Shown here piece by piece: positions 44,500-53,433 of a stretch of DNA of 64,000 nucleotides; within the stretch, counting starts at the first letter, position 1; each line of letters begins with the position of its first letter. The DNA comes from Centipeda flueggei ATCC 43531 (GTDB taxonomy: Bacteria; Bacillota; Negativicutes; Selenomonadales; Selenomonadaceae): NCBI RefSeq assembly GCF_000160695.1, contig NZ_GG694006.1:732932-796931 (forward strand), written 5' to 3'. The notes beneath the pieces were generated by a model. That model was not told the origin of the DNA and did not search any database. It saw only the letters and a program-made list of their open reading frames with translations. A program made the position numbers and the translations under genes.

Positions 44500-45338
44500 G
44501 ATTTCCCCCTCCAGCTCCGAATCGTTTCCAGAATCGACGAGTGCGAGCTATAGGCAAACGCAGGCGTCAGGATATGGGTCAGGCGCTCCCCGTCCAGATG
44601 ACGATGCAGACGGCCGTTCTCTGCAATCGAGATCGTTCCCGTCTCCTCACTCACCACAACGATCAGCGCATCGCACTGCTCCGACAGCCCGATTGCCGCT
44701 CGGTGACGCGTCCCGAGCTCCGTTGAGAGCGACCGGTTCTCCGTCAGCGGCAAAAGGCAGCCCGCTGCGATCAAGCGTTTGCCGCGGATCACTGCGGCAC
44801 CGTCATGCAGAGGCGTGTTGGGAATAAAGACATTCATCAGGAAATCCGACGTAATGAGTCCGTCGATCTGAATGCCCGTCGCACTGATATCGTTCAGTCC
44901 CATATCACGCTCAATGACCAGCAGCGCGCCAATCTTATTTGCCGAAAGAATTTTGACAGCACTTCGTATCTCGCGGATTGTACTCTGTGCCTCCTCATCA
45001 TCTAAGAGGGTACCGGGACGGAAAAACTTTCCCTGACCGAGATGTTCGAGCGCACGCCGCAGTTCCGGCTGAAAGACAATCGGCAATGCGACAAAGAGCA
45101 GCGTCACACATTTTTGAAGCAGCCATGAAATCACATGCAGATTCAGATAGCTTGCCACCACCGTTATTCCAAGCAGGACAAGAATGCCCTTGCCGAGGGT
45201 AATGGCACGCGTATCCTCGAGCATCAGGTAGACACGGTACAGAATGAGCGCGACAATCAGAATATCAAGGACATCCAGCGGCGTGATGGTCGACAGGATG
45301 CCGCGAAATTGTGTCGGCATTGTGAAATCAAGCGGCAT
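44496..45338 (-). CDS. cdaA: Diadenylate cyclase CdaA
   Basis: CdaA makes c-di-AMP, an essential messenger for potassium and turgor control. The 280 aa protein has three N-terminal membrane helices (about 20-105) and a DAC domain with the catalytic motifs DGAAVIRG and RHRAAIG. The membrane layout identifies CdaA rather than DisA or CdaS. It starts the cdaA-cdaR-FAD-glmM unit. I see no convincing promoter box in the A+T-rich 160 bases upstream. Confidence 0.96.
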   Translation of the reverse strand: MPLDFTMPTQFRGILSTITPLDVLDILIVALILYRVYLMLEDTRAITLGKGILVLLGITVVASYLNLHVISWLLQKCVTLLFVALPIVFQPELRRALEHLGQGKFFRPGTLLDDEEAQSTIREIRSAVKILSANKIGALLVIERDMGLNDISATGIQIDGLITSDFLMNVFIPNTPLHDGAAVIRGKRLIAAGCLLPLTENRSLSTELGTRHRAAIGLSEQCDALIVVVSEETGTISIAENGRLHRHLDGERLTHILTPAFAYSSHSSILETIRSWRGKS

Positions 45339-45502
45339 AAGAACCCCCCACGTTCAAAACATCCCTTTCCAGCTGTATCTCCCCAAATACAAGTCTGCGT
45401 ATTTTCCCCGGCATAAATCGAGTATCACGGATGATGTTCAAATCTGCCTATATTAAAGTTTCGATTCGAATAGGAAAAATCCTTGTGACCTATACGGCTC
45501 TG

Positions 45503-45563
45503 AAAAAAAAAATTTCGGGACCGCCGTACGAGGTCTTTCAGCCTCGTACAGCAGTCCCGAAAT
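45503..45563 (-). terminator. Terminator of ilvE
   Basis: A long imperfect stem (TTTCGGGAC...GTACGAGG / CCTCGTAC...GTCCCGAAA) begins shortly after the ilvE stop and is followed on the minus strand by a run of T. It separates ilvE from cdaA. Confidence 0.92.
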
Positions 45564-45576
45564 CAGGGGGTCAAAA

Positions 45577-46602
45577 TCAGCAGATCTTGCGGATCCAGCC
45601 TTCGGGCGCCTCGACCGTGCCGAGCTGAATGCCGCGCAGCGTATCATAGAGCTTCTGCAGCACAGGTCCCATGTGCTCCATGCCGCTCGGGAACGCGATC
45701 ACCTGGTCGCCGTGCGTCACCGAGCCGACGGGGGAGATCACCGCCGCCGTACCGCAGAGCCCGCACTCTGCAAAGTCATTCAGCTCCTCGAACGCCACGG
45801 GGCGATGCTCCACCTTCAGCCCGAGCACGTGCTCCGCGATATAGACCAGCGAGCGGCGCGTCACCGACGGCAGGATCGACGGCGACTTCGGCGTCACCAC
45901 CGTGCCGTCCTTCTTGATGAAGAGGAAGTTTGCCCCGCCTGTCTCCTCGACGTGCGTGCGCGTCGCTGCATCGAGGAACATATTCTCGTCGAACCCTGCC
46001 GCATGCGCCGCCATATAGGCGTGCAGGCTCATCGCATAGTTCAGCCCCGCCTTGATATGTCCCGTGCCGTGGGGAGCTGCACGGTCAAACGCACTCACGC
46101 AGAGGCGGATCGGCTTGATGCCGCCCTTGAAGTATGAGCCCACGGGTGTCGCGAAAAGGCGAAACTGATATTCATCGGCGGGCTTTACACCGATGACCTC
46201 GCCTGATGCGAAGATAAAGGGGCGCAGGTAGAGCGATGCGTCCGTACCATAGGGCGGAACGTAGTCACGGTTCGCCTTGACCACCGCATCGACCGCCTCC
46301 AAGAAGCGCTCCTTCGGAAAGGACGGCATCTCAAGATACGCTGCCGAGTCATACATGCGCGCCGCATTAAGATCGGGGCGAAACGTCACAATATGCCCAT
46401 CCGCCGTCTCATAGGCCTTCAACCCCTCGAAGACCTCCTGGCAGTACTGCAGAATCCCTGCGCACTCGCTGATCGCGACTGTCGAGTCAGAGGTCAGACC
46501 TCCCTCGTCCCACGTCCCATTCGCATAATTTGACACATAACGCTGCGGCAGAGAACGATAGGCAAACCCCAAATTCTCCCAGTCCAAATCCGCCTTTGCC
46601 AT
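45577..46602 (-). CDS. ilvE: Branched-chain amino acid aminotransferase
   Basis: The 341 aa protein is a fold-IV PLP aminotransferase of the eukaryote-like BCAT group: 'EVFEGLKAYETADGHIVTFR', 'GTGHIKAGLNYAMSLHAYMA' (a lysine near the PLP site), 'EETGGANFLFIKKDG' and 'LPSVTRRSLVYIA'. It interconverts Leu/Ile/Val and their 2-oxo acids. It is a single-gene unit with clear promoter and terminator. Confidence 0.95.
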   Translation of the reverse strand: MAKADLDWENLGFAYRSLPQRYVSNYANGTWDEGGLTSDSTVAISECAGILQYCQEVFEGLKAYETADGHIVTFRPDLNAARMYDSAAYLEMPSFPKERFLEAVDAVVKANRDYVPPYGTDASLYLRPFIFASGEVIGVKPADEYQFRLFATPVGSYFKGGIKPIRLCVSAFDRAAPHGTGHIKAGLNYAMSLHAYMAAHAAGFDENMFLDAATRTHVEETGGANFLFIKKDGTVVTPKSPSILPSVTRRSLVYIAEHVLGLKVEHRPVAFEELNDFAECGLCGTAAVISPVGSVTHGDQVIAFPSGMEHMGPVLQKLYDTLRGIQLGTVEAPEGWIRKIC

Positions 46603-46636
46603 AAAAAGCGCCCCCTTCTTTCAAAATGTACGTCCT

Positions 46637-46665
46637 ATCATAGTACCATCATGCGTCCTTGTCAA
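46637..46665 (-). promoter_or_regulatory. Sigma-A promoter of ilvE
   Basis: TTGACA (46660-46665) and TATGAT (46637-46642), spacing 17, on the minus strand, ~35 bases before the start codon. Confidence 0.87.
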
Positions 46666-46671
46666 ATGGAT

Positions 46672-48228
46672 TTACCGCGCCGCAGCATCCAGCTCCCTGC
46701 GTGCACGCGGCAGACGCTTTAGAATATCACCTGCGATCAGGCCGTTTCCGCGCTTCTCGTAAGCGCGATCCCCCGCATATCCGTGCAGCCACACGCCCAC
46801 GATTGGCGTCATCCCGCTCTCCATCTGGCGCATCAGTCCGACAATCGCTCCCGCGAGCACATCGCCTGCCCCCGCCGTCGCCATGCCCGCATTGCCGCAG
46901 GTGGTAAAGAATGCATCCCCATCGGGGTAGACCACAATGGTGCACGCCCCCTTGACCACAAACACCGCCTGATGATCGCGCGCAGCGTCCCGTGCCATGC
47001 GGAGCAGATCCTCTTCCGCCTCCCCCGTCTCCACGCCGAGGAGCGCGGCAAACTCACCGAGATGCGGTGTCAGAATCGGCACCTGCGGCAGGTCGCGCAG
47101 CGCATCGAGATGTCCCGAGAACGCCGCAATCGCATCTGCATCCATCACAAGCGGAGCCTTGACCTCCGCCGCAAAAAGACGGACAAATTCGCCCGTCTCC
47201 GGCATGCGCCCGATGCCGGGGCCGATGAGCACGGCATCCGCATGCGCCGCGAGCGAGAGTGCCTTCTGTCGTGCATCTTCCCCGCCGAAACAGCCCATGC
47301 CCTCATCGGGCAGCGGAACGACCATCACTTCCGTCAGTTTTGCCGCCAAGACGGGATAGATGCGCTCCGGTACGGCAAGCGTCACAAGCCCTGCACCGAC
47401 GCGCAGGGCGGCCTCTGCCGCCAGTGCTGCCGCCCCTGTCATGCCGAGCGAGCCGGCCAGTACGAGAATCCGTCCGCACGTACCTTTATGTACATCACGT
47501 GCACGCGGAGGAAGAAGTTTCGCTGCTGTATCCTGCGTGATGAGAGACTGCCGCAGGCCCTCTCCCGCAAGGAGTGCGTGAGGAATGCCGATGTCGTCAA
47601 CGAGCAGCTCTCCAACGGCATTCGCTCCCGGACCTAGGAAATGCCCCACCTTTGGCAATCCAAGGGCGAGTGTCCGATCTGCACGAACAGCGACGGATAT
47701 GATCCGTCCCGTATCCGCCTCTACTCCGCTTGGAATATCGATGGCAATCGTCGGTTTTCCTGCCGCATTGATCTCCTCGATCAGGCGCAGTGCTGTCTTG
47801 CGCAGCTCGCCCTTCACCCCTGTGCCAAGGATCCCATCAATCACCGCATCAGCAAAGCGCAGGGAGACCCGCAGGCGATCCCAGTCCCGATCCCCCGCAA
47901 GGGAACGGACCTCTGTCCCCATCGCCCTCAGCGCACTGTACATCGCACGGGCGGCAGGACTGAGATGTTCCTCCTCGCCCGCGAAGAACATCTTCACGCG
48001 CGCCCCCATATTGATGAGATGCCGTGCTGCTGCAAAGGCATCACCGCCATTGTTTCCGCCTCCGGCAAAGACAGCAAACACCTTGCCCGGCGCACCGCCG
48101 ATCATCTGCCCCGCTTCCTCTGCCGTCCGCCGCCCGGCATTTTCCATCAGAGCGACAGCGGGCAGCCCATAACTCTCCTCCACTGCTCCATCGATGCGGC
48201 GCATATCCTCTGCAAACGATACATTCAT
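46672..48228 (-). CDS. nnr: Bifunctional NAD(P)H-hydrate repair enzyme (epimerase + ADP/ATP-dependent dehydratase)
   Basis: The 518 aa protein fuses a YjeF_N epimerase (about 1-210, with 'GGGNNGGDAFAAARHL') to a ribokinase-fold dehydratase (about 220-515, with 'MTGAAALAAEAALRVGAGLV', 'TPHLGEFAALLG' and 'NAGMATAGAGDVLAG'). Together they repair NADHX/NADPHX. I chose the ATG at 48226-48228 because it follows GGAGGG and overlaps the acpS stop (ATGA); the upstream in-frame 86 residues are a shadow of acpS. Confidence 0.95.
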   Translation of the reverse strand: MNVSFAEDMRRIDGAVEESYGLPAVALMENAGRRTAEEAGQMIGGAPGKVFAVFAGGGNNGGDAFAAARHLINMGARVKMFFAGEEEHLSPAARAMYSALRAMGTEVRSLAGDRDWDRLRVSLRFADAVIDGILGTGVKGELRKTALRLIEEINAAGKPTIAIDIPSGVEADTGRIISVAVRADRTLALGLPKVGHFLGPGANAVGELLVDDIGIPHALLAGEGLRQSLITQDTAAKLLPPRARDVHKGTCGRILVLAGSLGMTGAAALAAEAALRVGAGLVTLAVPERIYPVLAAKLTEVMVVPLPDEGMGCFGGEDARQKALSLAAHADAVLIGPGIGRMPETGEFVRLFAAEVKAPLVMDADAIAAFSGHLDALRDLPQVPILTPHLGEFAALLGVETGEAEEDLLRMARDAARDHQAVFVVKGACTIVVYPDGDAFFTTCGNAGMATAGAGDVLAGAIVGLMRQMESGMTPIVGVWLHGYAGDRAYEKRGNGLIAGDILKRLPRARRELDAAAR

Positions 48229-48602
48229 CACTGACCCTCCAACATACAGTAAGCCGTCGCATACTCCTTCTCGTGGCTGAGCGTAATCCATATCCGCGTC
48301 ACGCCCATCTCCGCTGCACGTGCCGCGAAGTACCCATAAAGATGCACCTCGGGCGCGCCGAGTGCACCGGGCAGAATCTCCACATCGTGGAGAGTACCGC
48401 CGCGCAGCCCCGTACCAAACGCCTTCAGCACGGCTTCCTTGCCGGCAAATCTGGCGGCGAGGCTTGCTGCCCCTGCACGTCCGCACTGCACGGCATAAGT
48501 CCGTTCCGCCTCCGTATAGACACGAATGAGAAAACGTTCATTCTTTGCCGCACGTTCCACGCGCTCCACACGGACGATGTCACAGCCGATCCCAAGAATC
48601 AT
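48228..48602 (-). CDS. acpS: Holo-[acyl-carrier-protein] synthase
   Basis: The 124 aa enzyme transfers phosphopantetheine from CoA to ACP. It has the two family motifs: GIGCDIVRVERV with metal-binding Asp8, and FAGKEAVLKAFGTGL. Length is normal. acpS-nnr adjacency is common in Firmicutes. The 40 bases before the start contain repeated TTATGATA-like sequence but no clear promoter. Confidence 0.96.
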   Translation of the reverse strand: MILGIGCDIVRVERVERAAKNERFLIRVYTEAERTYAVQCGRAGAASLAARFAGKEAVLKAFGTGLRGGTLHDVEILPGALGAPEVHLYGYFAARAAEMGVTRIWITLSHEKEYATAYCMLEGQ

Positions 48603-48641
48603 AACATCTCCTTTATCATAACATCCTCTATCATAACAGAA

Positions 48642-48672
48642 AAGGGATTATTGCGCCACGCAATAATCCCTT
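48642..48672 (-). terminator. Terminator after motB
   Basis: AAGGGATTATTGCG and CGCAATAATCCCTT pair with a 3-base loop between the motB stop and acpS, followed on the minus strand by a short T-rich stretch. Confidence 0.82.
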
Positions 48673-48710
48673 CAAACAACCACTGATTCCCTCATCCGCC
48701 CGGCAAATTT

Positions 48711-49637
48711 TTAATGCTGCAGCGGTGCCGGAACGACACCCGGCTGCTGCGGCGCAGGACGCATATCCGTTGACAGCTTATACACACCCTCATCCGATGC
48801 GGGCGACGACGCGGATGATGCCGACGGTTCCGCAGCTGATGTGCCGCCGGCCTGAACCGCCCCCGTACCAGCGTCACTTGCCGTATTGCCCGAAAGCTTC
48901 ATGCTGCGTGCGATGAACACCTCGACGCGTCGGTTCTGCGCACGTCCCTCCTCCGTATCATTCGATGCGATCGGCCGATACTCACTGTAGCCAAGGGCAC
49001 TAAAACGTGCAGGGTTCAGTGAGGGCTGCACCGCCATCACACCGCGCATCAAGCTGACGGCACGCGCCGAACTCAGCTCCCAGTTCGATGGATACTGTGC
49101 CGTTGAGATTGGCACATTGTCCGTGTGACCGGAGATCGTTACGCGCTCGGGAAGCGAGGCGAGCACCCCGGCAATGACGGGAACAATCTTTTCCGCGTCT
49201 CCTTGAAGGACGGCAGAGCCGGAGGAGAAGAGCGCCTTCTCCTTCAAGCGAACCATTAATCCTTCTTCGGTTAGTTCCGTGCTCACCTGATCCTGCAGAT
49301 TATTGTCCTTGATATACTGGTCCAGCTTCTTTTGTGCCTCTGAGAGATCCTGATTCTCCTTCATGTAGGCGGCGTCTGCCGTATTTGCACCGTTCGTCAT
49401 CGTTGGAGGACTGGGTGCTGTCGATGGTCCCATCCCGCTGAAGAAGGACGGCCCTCCCATATTGAATGCCGCCGTGAAGGCCTGCGCGAGAGCCTGCATC
49501 TTCGACGCATCCGTCTGCGACATGGCAAAAAGTGCAATAAAGAGCGCCAAGAGCAGCGTCATCAGATCAGAGTAGGGCAGGAGCCAAGCCTCGTTGAGTT
49601 CCTCCTCATGGGGCTTCCCGCGCTTCTTTCTCGCCAT
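48711..49637 (-). CDS. motB: Flagellar motor stator protein MotB
   Basis: The 308 aa protein has a short basic N-terminus, one membrane helix with the proton-binding Asp24 in PYSDLMTLLLALF, a plug/linker region, and a C-terminal OmpA domain ('ISGHTDNVPISTAQYPSNWE', 'RRVEVFIAR') that binds peptidoglycan. A Ser/Ala-rich tail follows. The aspartate fits a proton-driven stator. It is 1 base after motA. Confidence 0.95.
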   Translation of the reverse strand: MARKKRGKPHEEELNEAWLLPYSDLMTLLLALFIALFAMSQTDASKMQALAQAFTAAFNMGGPSFFSGMGPSTAPSPPTMTNGANTADAAYMKENQDLSEAQKKLDQYIKDNNLQDQVSTELTEEGLMVRLKEKALFSSGSAVLQGDAEKIVPVIAGVLASLPERVTISGHTDNVPISTAQYPSNWELSSARAVSLMRGVMAVQPSLNPARFSALGYSEYRPIASNDTEEGRAQNRRVEVFIARSMKLSGNTASDAGTGAVQAGGTSAAEPSASSASSPASDEGVYKLSTDMRPAPQQPGVVPAPLQH

Positions 49638-49638
49638 A

Positions 49639-50415
49639 TCAGCCCTCTCCCTTCAGCGCCTCACGCTCCGTCTGCGGGATAAATACCATGAGCTTCGCTT
49701 CAATTGCTGTCGGCGAATCGCCGGCCTGGAGCGACAGAATCCCCTCGATGATCATGCGCTTCTGACTGACCTCGTGCTCCGATATGATCTTGAGTTTATT
49801 CGCAAATGGATGCCAAAGAACATATCCCGTAAAGATACCGAGGATTGTCGCAACGAACGCCGCCGCGATCGAGTGACCGAGCTTGTCGATATCGTTCAGG
49901 TTGCCGAGTGCCGCGATCAGACCGACAACGGCACCCAGAACGCCAAGCGTCGGCGCATACGTACCAGCCTGTGTGAACATCGAGCGTCCTTCGGCATGAC
50001 GCTCCTGCATGATCGCAAGCTCGGCATCCAGAACATCCCCCACGAAGTCCGGATCCATACCATCAATGACCATGCCAAGCCCCGTGCGGAAGAACGGATC
50101 CTGGATCTCCTGCGCCTTGCTCTCAAGGGCAAGAATGCCCTCGCGGCGCGCAATCTGCGACAACTCGATGAACTGCTGCACGAGCTGCCCCTTTTCCTGA
50201 AGCTGGGGAACTTGGCAGGTCTTCTTGATGAGATTGAAAAAATTTCCCAGCTGTTCCATGCGAAATCCAATGAACAGGCACGAAAACGTACCGCCAATGA
50301 TGATGAGGAACGCCGCCGGGTTATTGAGCGCCGTCAGCGGTGCCCCCTTCAATATCATACCGACAAAGACCGAGATGAGTCCCATAATAATCCCGATGAC
50401 TGTTGATTTTTCCAA
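49639..50415 (-). CDS. motA: Flagellar motor stator protein MotA, TTG start
   Basis: The 258 aa protein has four membrane helices in the MotA/TolQ pattern and the cytoplasmic loop that contacts FliG ('SQIARREGILALESKAQEIQ'), with 'AGTYAPTLGVLGAVVGLIAA' in helix three. I place the start at TTG 50413-50415, which follows GGGGG at 8 bases and gives MEKSTVIGIIMG; the in-frame ATG at 50478 adds 21 residues without homology. A TGTCTGA/TCAGACA hairpin (50460-50477) lies in the leader. Confidence 0.94.
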   Translation of the reverse strand: MEKSTVIGIIMGLISVFVGMILKGAPLTALNNPAAFLIIIGGTFSCLFIGFRMEQLGNFFNLIKKTCQVPQLQEKGQLVQQFIELSQIARREGILALESKAQEIQDPFFRTGLGMVIDGMDPDFVGDVLDAELAIMQERHAEGRSMFTQAGTYAPTLGVLGAVVGLIAALGNLNDIDKLGHSIAAAFVATILGIFTGYVLWHPFANKLKIISEHEVSQKRMIIEGILSLQAGDSPTAIEAKLMVFIPQTEREALKGEG

Positions 50416-50607
50416 AACAAAAGCCCCCAATCCATTTTCTCGATCGTCGAACGCACACCTGTCTGATCCGTCAGACACACGTCCATATCTTCCTATATTA
50501 TTCCATAACGGAGGGAAAAATCCTACCCCTTTTTTAAAAAAAGTTAAAAAAAGAGTAGATTTTTTTCAATAAATTTTTCTTATCCTGTCATATATTGTCT
50601 AAAAATA

Positions 50608-50616
50608 TGATATAAT
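50608..50616 (+). promoter_or_regulatory. Extended -10 promoter of the lysR gene
   Basis: TGATATAAT is an extended -10 box 40 bases upstream of the start codon; the -35 region is weak. The 177-base gap to motA is A+T-rich and holds no gene. Confidence 0.6.
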
Positions 50617-50655
50617 AAGCCGTGAATAAAAAAGAGTTATTAGGAGGATGGTCAC

Positions 50656-51552
50656 ATGGAATTGCGGCAATTGGAATACTTCCAAATGGCGAGCCGCCTC
50701 AAGAATATCACGCGTGCTGCCGAACGTCTCCGTGTTTCCCAGCCGAACATCACTGTCGCGATAAAAAAACTCGAAAGCGAACTTGGCATCCAGCTCTTCG
50801 ACCGCAGCCAGAAGCAGCTCTCCCTCACGCCCGAGGGCGCAGTCTTTTTGGAGCGCGTCGAGGTAGCACTGCGCAACATACAGGATGCCGTGCTCGAGGT
50901 GAACGACTACAAGCAGCTCCAAAAAGGAACGATTAAAATTGGTATTCCTCCTATGATGGGCGCCTATCTCTTCCCAAAGATCTTCTCCAGTTTCCAGCGC
51001 CGCTATTCCCACCTCGATGTCTATCTCCATGAAGAGGGCTCCGTCGCCATCCGTGAACAGCTTGAACGCGATGAACTGGACTTTGGCATCATCATCATCC
51101 CTGAGTCCTCGCCAAACCTGCAGCTGCTGCCGATGACACGCAGTCAGATTGTTTGCTGCGTCCCCGAAGACAGTGAACTGGCTGAGCGCAAGGCTGTCAC
51201 ATTACAGGACATCGAAGGACGGAATCTCATCATGCTGAAGGAAGGCTCCTTCCTCCGACAGACCATGCTTCAAAAAATGAAAGCAGCAGGAGTCTCTCCG
51301 AACATCGTACTCGAGTCCAATCAGGTCGTTACCATTATGGGACTTGTTGCAAGCGGGGTGGGCGACGCCTTCCTGCTGGACATGATCGCACGCGAGGCGC
51401 ACGGCATCCGTACTCTTCCGCTTGCCGCTCCCGTTTATGTAGACGTAGGGCTCGCATGGAAACGTGACCGTTACATCTCACGCGCCGCACAGTCCTTTAT
51501 CGATTTTGCCAGGGATACCCTCAGCCACAAAGGAAACACGCCTATACTCTGA
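50656..51552 (+). CDS. LysR-family transcriptional regulator
   Basis: The 298 aa protein has an N-terminal winged helix-turn-helix (MELRQLEYFQMASRLKNITR, 'AERLRVSQPNITVAIKKLES') and a substrate-binding domain (about 90-295). AGGAGG precedes the ATG. Convergent with the DcuB gene and divergent from motA, so a role in C4-dicarboxylate use is possible only by proximity. The effector is unknown. Confidence 0.92.
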   Translation: MELRQLEYFQMASRLKNITRAAERLRVSQPNITVAIKKLESELGIQLFDRSQKQLSLTPEGAVFLERVEVALRNIQDAVLEVNDYKQLQKGTIKIGIPPMMGAYLFPKIFSSFQRRYSHLDVYLHEEGSVAIREQLERDELDFGIIIIPESSPNLQLLPMTRSQIVCCVPEDSELAERKAVTLQDIEGRNLIMLKEGSFLRQTMLQKMKAAGVSPNIVLESNQVVTIMGLVASGVGDAFLLDMIAREAHGIRTLPLAAPVYVDVGLAWKRDRYISRAAQSFIDFARDTLSHKGNTPIL

Positions 51553-51594
51553 ATGCAGAAAGGCCTGCGGCGTCCATCGGCTCATGGTACTCGT

Positions 51595-51619
51595 CACTTC
51601 CCCGCAAACAGGGGAAGTG
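51595..51619. repeat. REP-like palindrome
   Basis: CACTTCCCC and GGGGAAGTG pair around a 7-base loop in the lysR-dcuB gap. A similar CCTCCCC/GGGGAGG palindrome occurs at 61463-61486. Confidence 0.45.
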
Positions 51620-51667
51620 AATCCGGAAAATCCGTGCAGAGGACTGCAAAACGGCAAAAGAGTCACA

Positions 51668-51716
51668 AGAAGGGGCTGTACACGAAGTTTTCTGCCTCCG
51701 TGTACAGCCCCTTCTT
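51668..51716. terminator. Shared terminator of lysR and dcuB
   Basis: AAGAAGGGGCTGTACACG and CGTGTACAGCCCCTTCTT form an 18-bp stem with a 13-base loop between the two convergent genes. T tracts are short on both sides. Confidence 0.8.
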
Positions 51717-51729
51717 ATAGTATTAAAAC

Positions 51730-53073
51730 TCAGAAAATCAGATGTGCGATCACGTAGCCGACGCAGCATCCCGAGGAGACCCCGATCAGTCCGGGGATCA
51801 TGAACGAATGGTTCAGGATGTACTTGCCGATACGCGTCGTACCCGAACGGTCAAACCCGATGCACGCAAGATCGGACGGATATGTCGGCAGGAAGAAGTA
51901 GCCGTAGCATGCCGAGATGAACGAAAGGATGAGGATCGGGTCAACCCCGACGTTGATCGCCATCGGCACGACAATCGCAATCGCCGCCCCCTGCGAGTTC
52001 ACCAGTTTCGACGTGAGGAACGCCAGCACGGCGTACGCCCACGGATAAGACTGCACCGCAGCGCCGAGGAACTGCTTGAGGAAGGCAATGTGATTCATGA
52101 AATAGGTATCTGCCATCCATGCGACGCCGTAAACCGAGACGAGAGCAACGACGCCCGAACGGAAGACCTGCGAGTTGCCGACATCCTTTGCCTTGACCTT
52201 GCAGGAGACGAGAATCGTCGCACCGACGAGCAGCATGACCATCTGGATGACAACAACCATCGAGATTGCCTTCGGCGCGGCATCCGGTTTCGGCGGGAAT
52301 TTCGGCAGAAGCTCCGGGAAGTTGCCGAGCACAGCAATCGCAATGATGCCGATGAAGAAGATAATCATCGCACGATAGTATTCCTTCGGCAATTCCTTAT
52401 CAAGGAGGCTCTCCGAATCACCATAGACATACTGCTTGTTCTCCGGATCACGGATGAACTCCTGGAAGCGCTCATCCTGGTCAAGATCCTTGCCGCGGCG
52501 ATAGCTCCACAGCGCCGCAAAGAACACACCAAGCCCCGTGGCAGGGATGGACACCGAGAGCACCTGGAACACGGTAAAGTCGTGTCCCGACACGGAGAGA
52601 AACGCCACCATCGAGACAACAGCGACCGAGACCGGCGATGCGCAGATCCCCATCTGCGATGCAACGGACGAAACCGCCATCGGACGCTCGGGGCGGATGC
52701 CTTGCTTGATGGCAATATCATAGATGATCGGAAACATCGTATAGACGACGTGCCCCGTGCCGCAGAGCACCGTCAAGAACCACGTCGTCAGCGGCGCGAG
52801 AATCGTGACGTGCTTTGGGTTATTGCGCAGGAACTTCTCCGCGTACTTCAGCATGACCGTCAGCCCGCCCGAGGTCTGCAGGAAGCCTGCGCAGGTGACC
52901 ACCGCGAGGATGATCAGCATAACATCGATCGGCGGCTTCCCCGGCTGATAGCCGAAGATAAACGTGTAGATCACGAGGCCGAAGCCGCTGATCACCGCCA
53001 GTCCCAATCCACCGTGCCGCACGCCGACGATCAGGCAGACGAGCAGGACGATGAATCCCAGCATCATTTCCAT
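51730..53073 (-). CDS. dcuB: Anaerobic C4-dicarboxylate transporter, DcuA/DcuB family
   Basis: The 447 aa protein has ~11 membrane helices and close similarity to E. coli DcuB along its length, e.g. 'QPGKPPIDVMLIILAVVTCA', 'CGTGHVVYTMFPIIYDIAIK', 'GIRPERPMAVSSVASQMGI', 'PTYPSDLACIGFDRSGTTRI'. It would exchange succinate for fumarate/malate/aspartate during anaerobic growth. I chose the ATG at 53071-53073, spaced after GGGGGAG; 15 upstream in-frame residues are unsupported. Confidence 0.93.
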   Translation of the reverse strand: MEMMLGFIVLLVCLIVGVRHGGLGLAVISGFGLVIYTFIFGYQPGKPPIDVMLIILAVVTCAGFLQTSGGLTVMLKYAEKFLRNNPKHVTILAPLTTWFLTVLCGTGHVVYTMFPIIYDIAIKQGIRPERPMAVSSVASQMGICASPVSVAVVSMVAFLSVSGHDFTVFQVLSVSIPATGLGVFFAALWSYRRGKDLDQDERFQEFIRDPENKQYVYGDSESLLDKELPKEYYRAMIIFFIGIIAIAVLGNFPELLPKFPPKPDAAPKAISMVVVIQMVMLLVGATILVSCKVKAKDVGNSQVFRSGVVALVSVYGVAWMADTYFMNHIAFLKQFLGAAVQSYPWAYAVLAFLTSKLVNSQGAAIAIVVPMAINVGVDPILILSFISACYGYFFLPTYPSDLACIGFDRSGTTRIGKYILNHSFMIPGLIGVSSGCCVGYVIAHLIF

Positions 53074-53140
53074 GAAAACAACTCCCCCATTCTGCTGCGC
53101 AGAGTCCCAACTCTGCACAGGTATAATAACAACGTGTCTT

Positions 53141-53160
53141 ATTATACATCATGTATACAT
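53141..53160 (-). promoter_or_regulatory. -10 box and palindrome upstream of dcuB
   Basis: TATAAT (53141-53146, minus strand) lies beside the palindrome ATGTATACAT (53151-53160), which would sit in the promoter spacer. A repressor or activator site is plausible. The -35 box is weak. Confidence 0.45.
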
Positions 53161-53206
53161 CATTAGTAAAGTCTAAGTTTTATAGGGGAAAACTATCTTT
53201 CTTTGT

Positions 53207-53364
53207 TAAGGACTCACTGATAAAACGAAATTCGTCAGATTAGCGTAGATTTTTCGTCCAAATGAAGCGGAAAATGGGACGCAGCGTGCTGCTCTGCACT
53301 AGATTTCCCGCCGAAATGCGGGCAAAAAAATGCGTCAATGGCTGAATTTATCAGTACCTCCTCA
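53207..53364. mobile_element. MITE-like element between dcuB and flgE
   Basis: About 158 bases bounded by ACTGATAAA (53216-53224) and TTTATCAGT (53347-53355), with partial match extending to 18 bases on each side. There is no coding potential and the interior contains several short inverted repeats. This is the look of a non-autonomous miniature element. It fills most of the 360-base gap between dcuB and flgE; no other gene is seen there. Confidence 0.5.
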
Positions 53365-53391
53365 ATATCCAGAAACACAGCGAAATAGAAA

Positions 53392-53415
53392 AGAGTCATC
53401 TGTACAGATGACTCT
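53392..53415 (-). terminator. Terminator of flgE
   Basis: A perfect 24-base palindrome (AGAGTCATCTGT / ACAGATGACTCT) lies 19 bases after the flgE stop and is followed by TTTTCT on the minus strand. Confidence 0.85.
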
Positions 53416-53433
53416 CCGCCTAGCTATATGGCT

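Noticed and set aside
48229-48486. Upstream extension of nnr
   Set aside because: It is a shadow of acpS; the ATGA junction gives a natural start.
51742-53166. 474-codon open frame on plus opposite dcuB
   Set aside because: Extremely Arg/His/Asp-rich shadow of the transporter gene.
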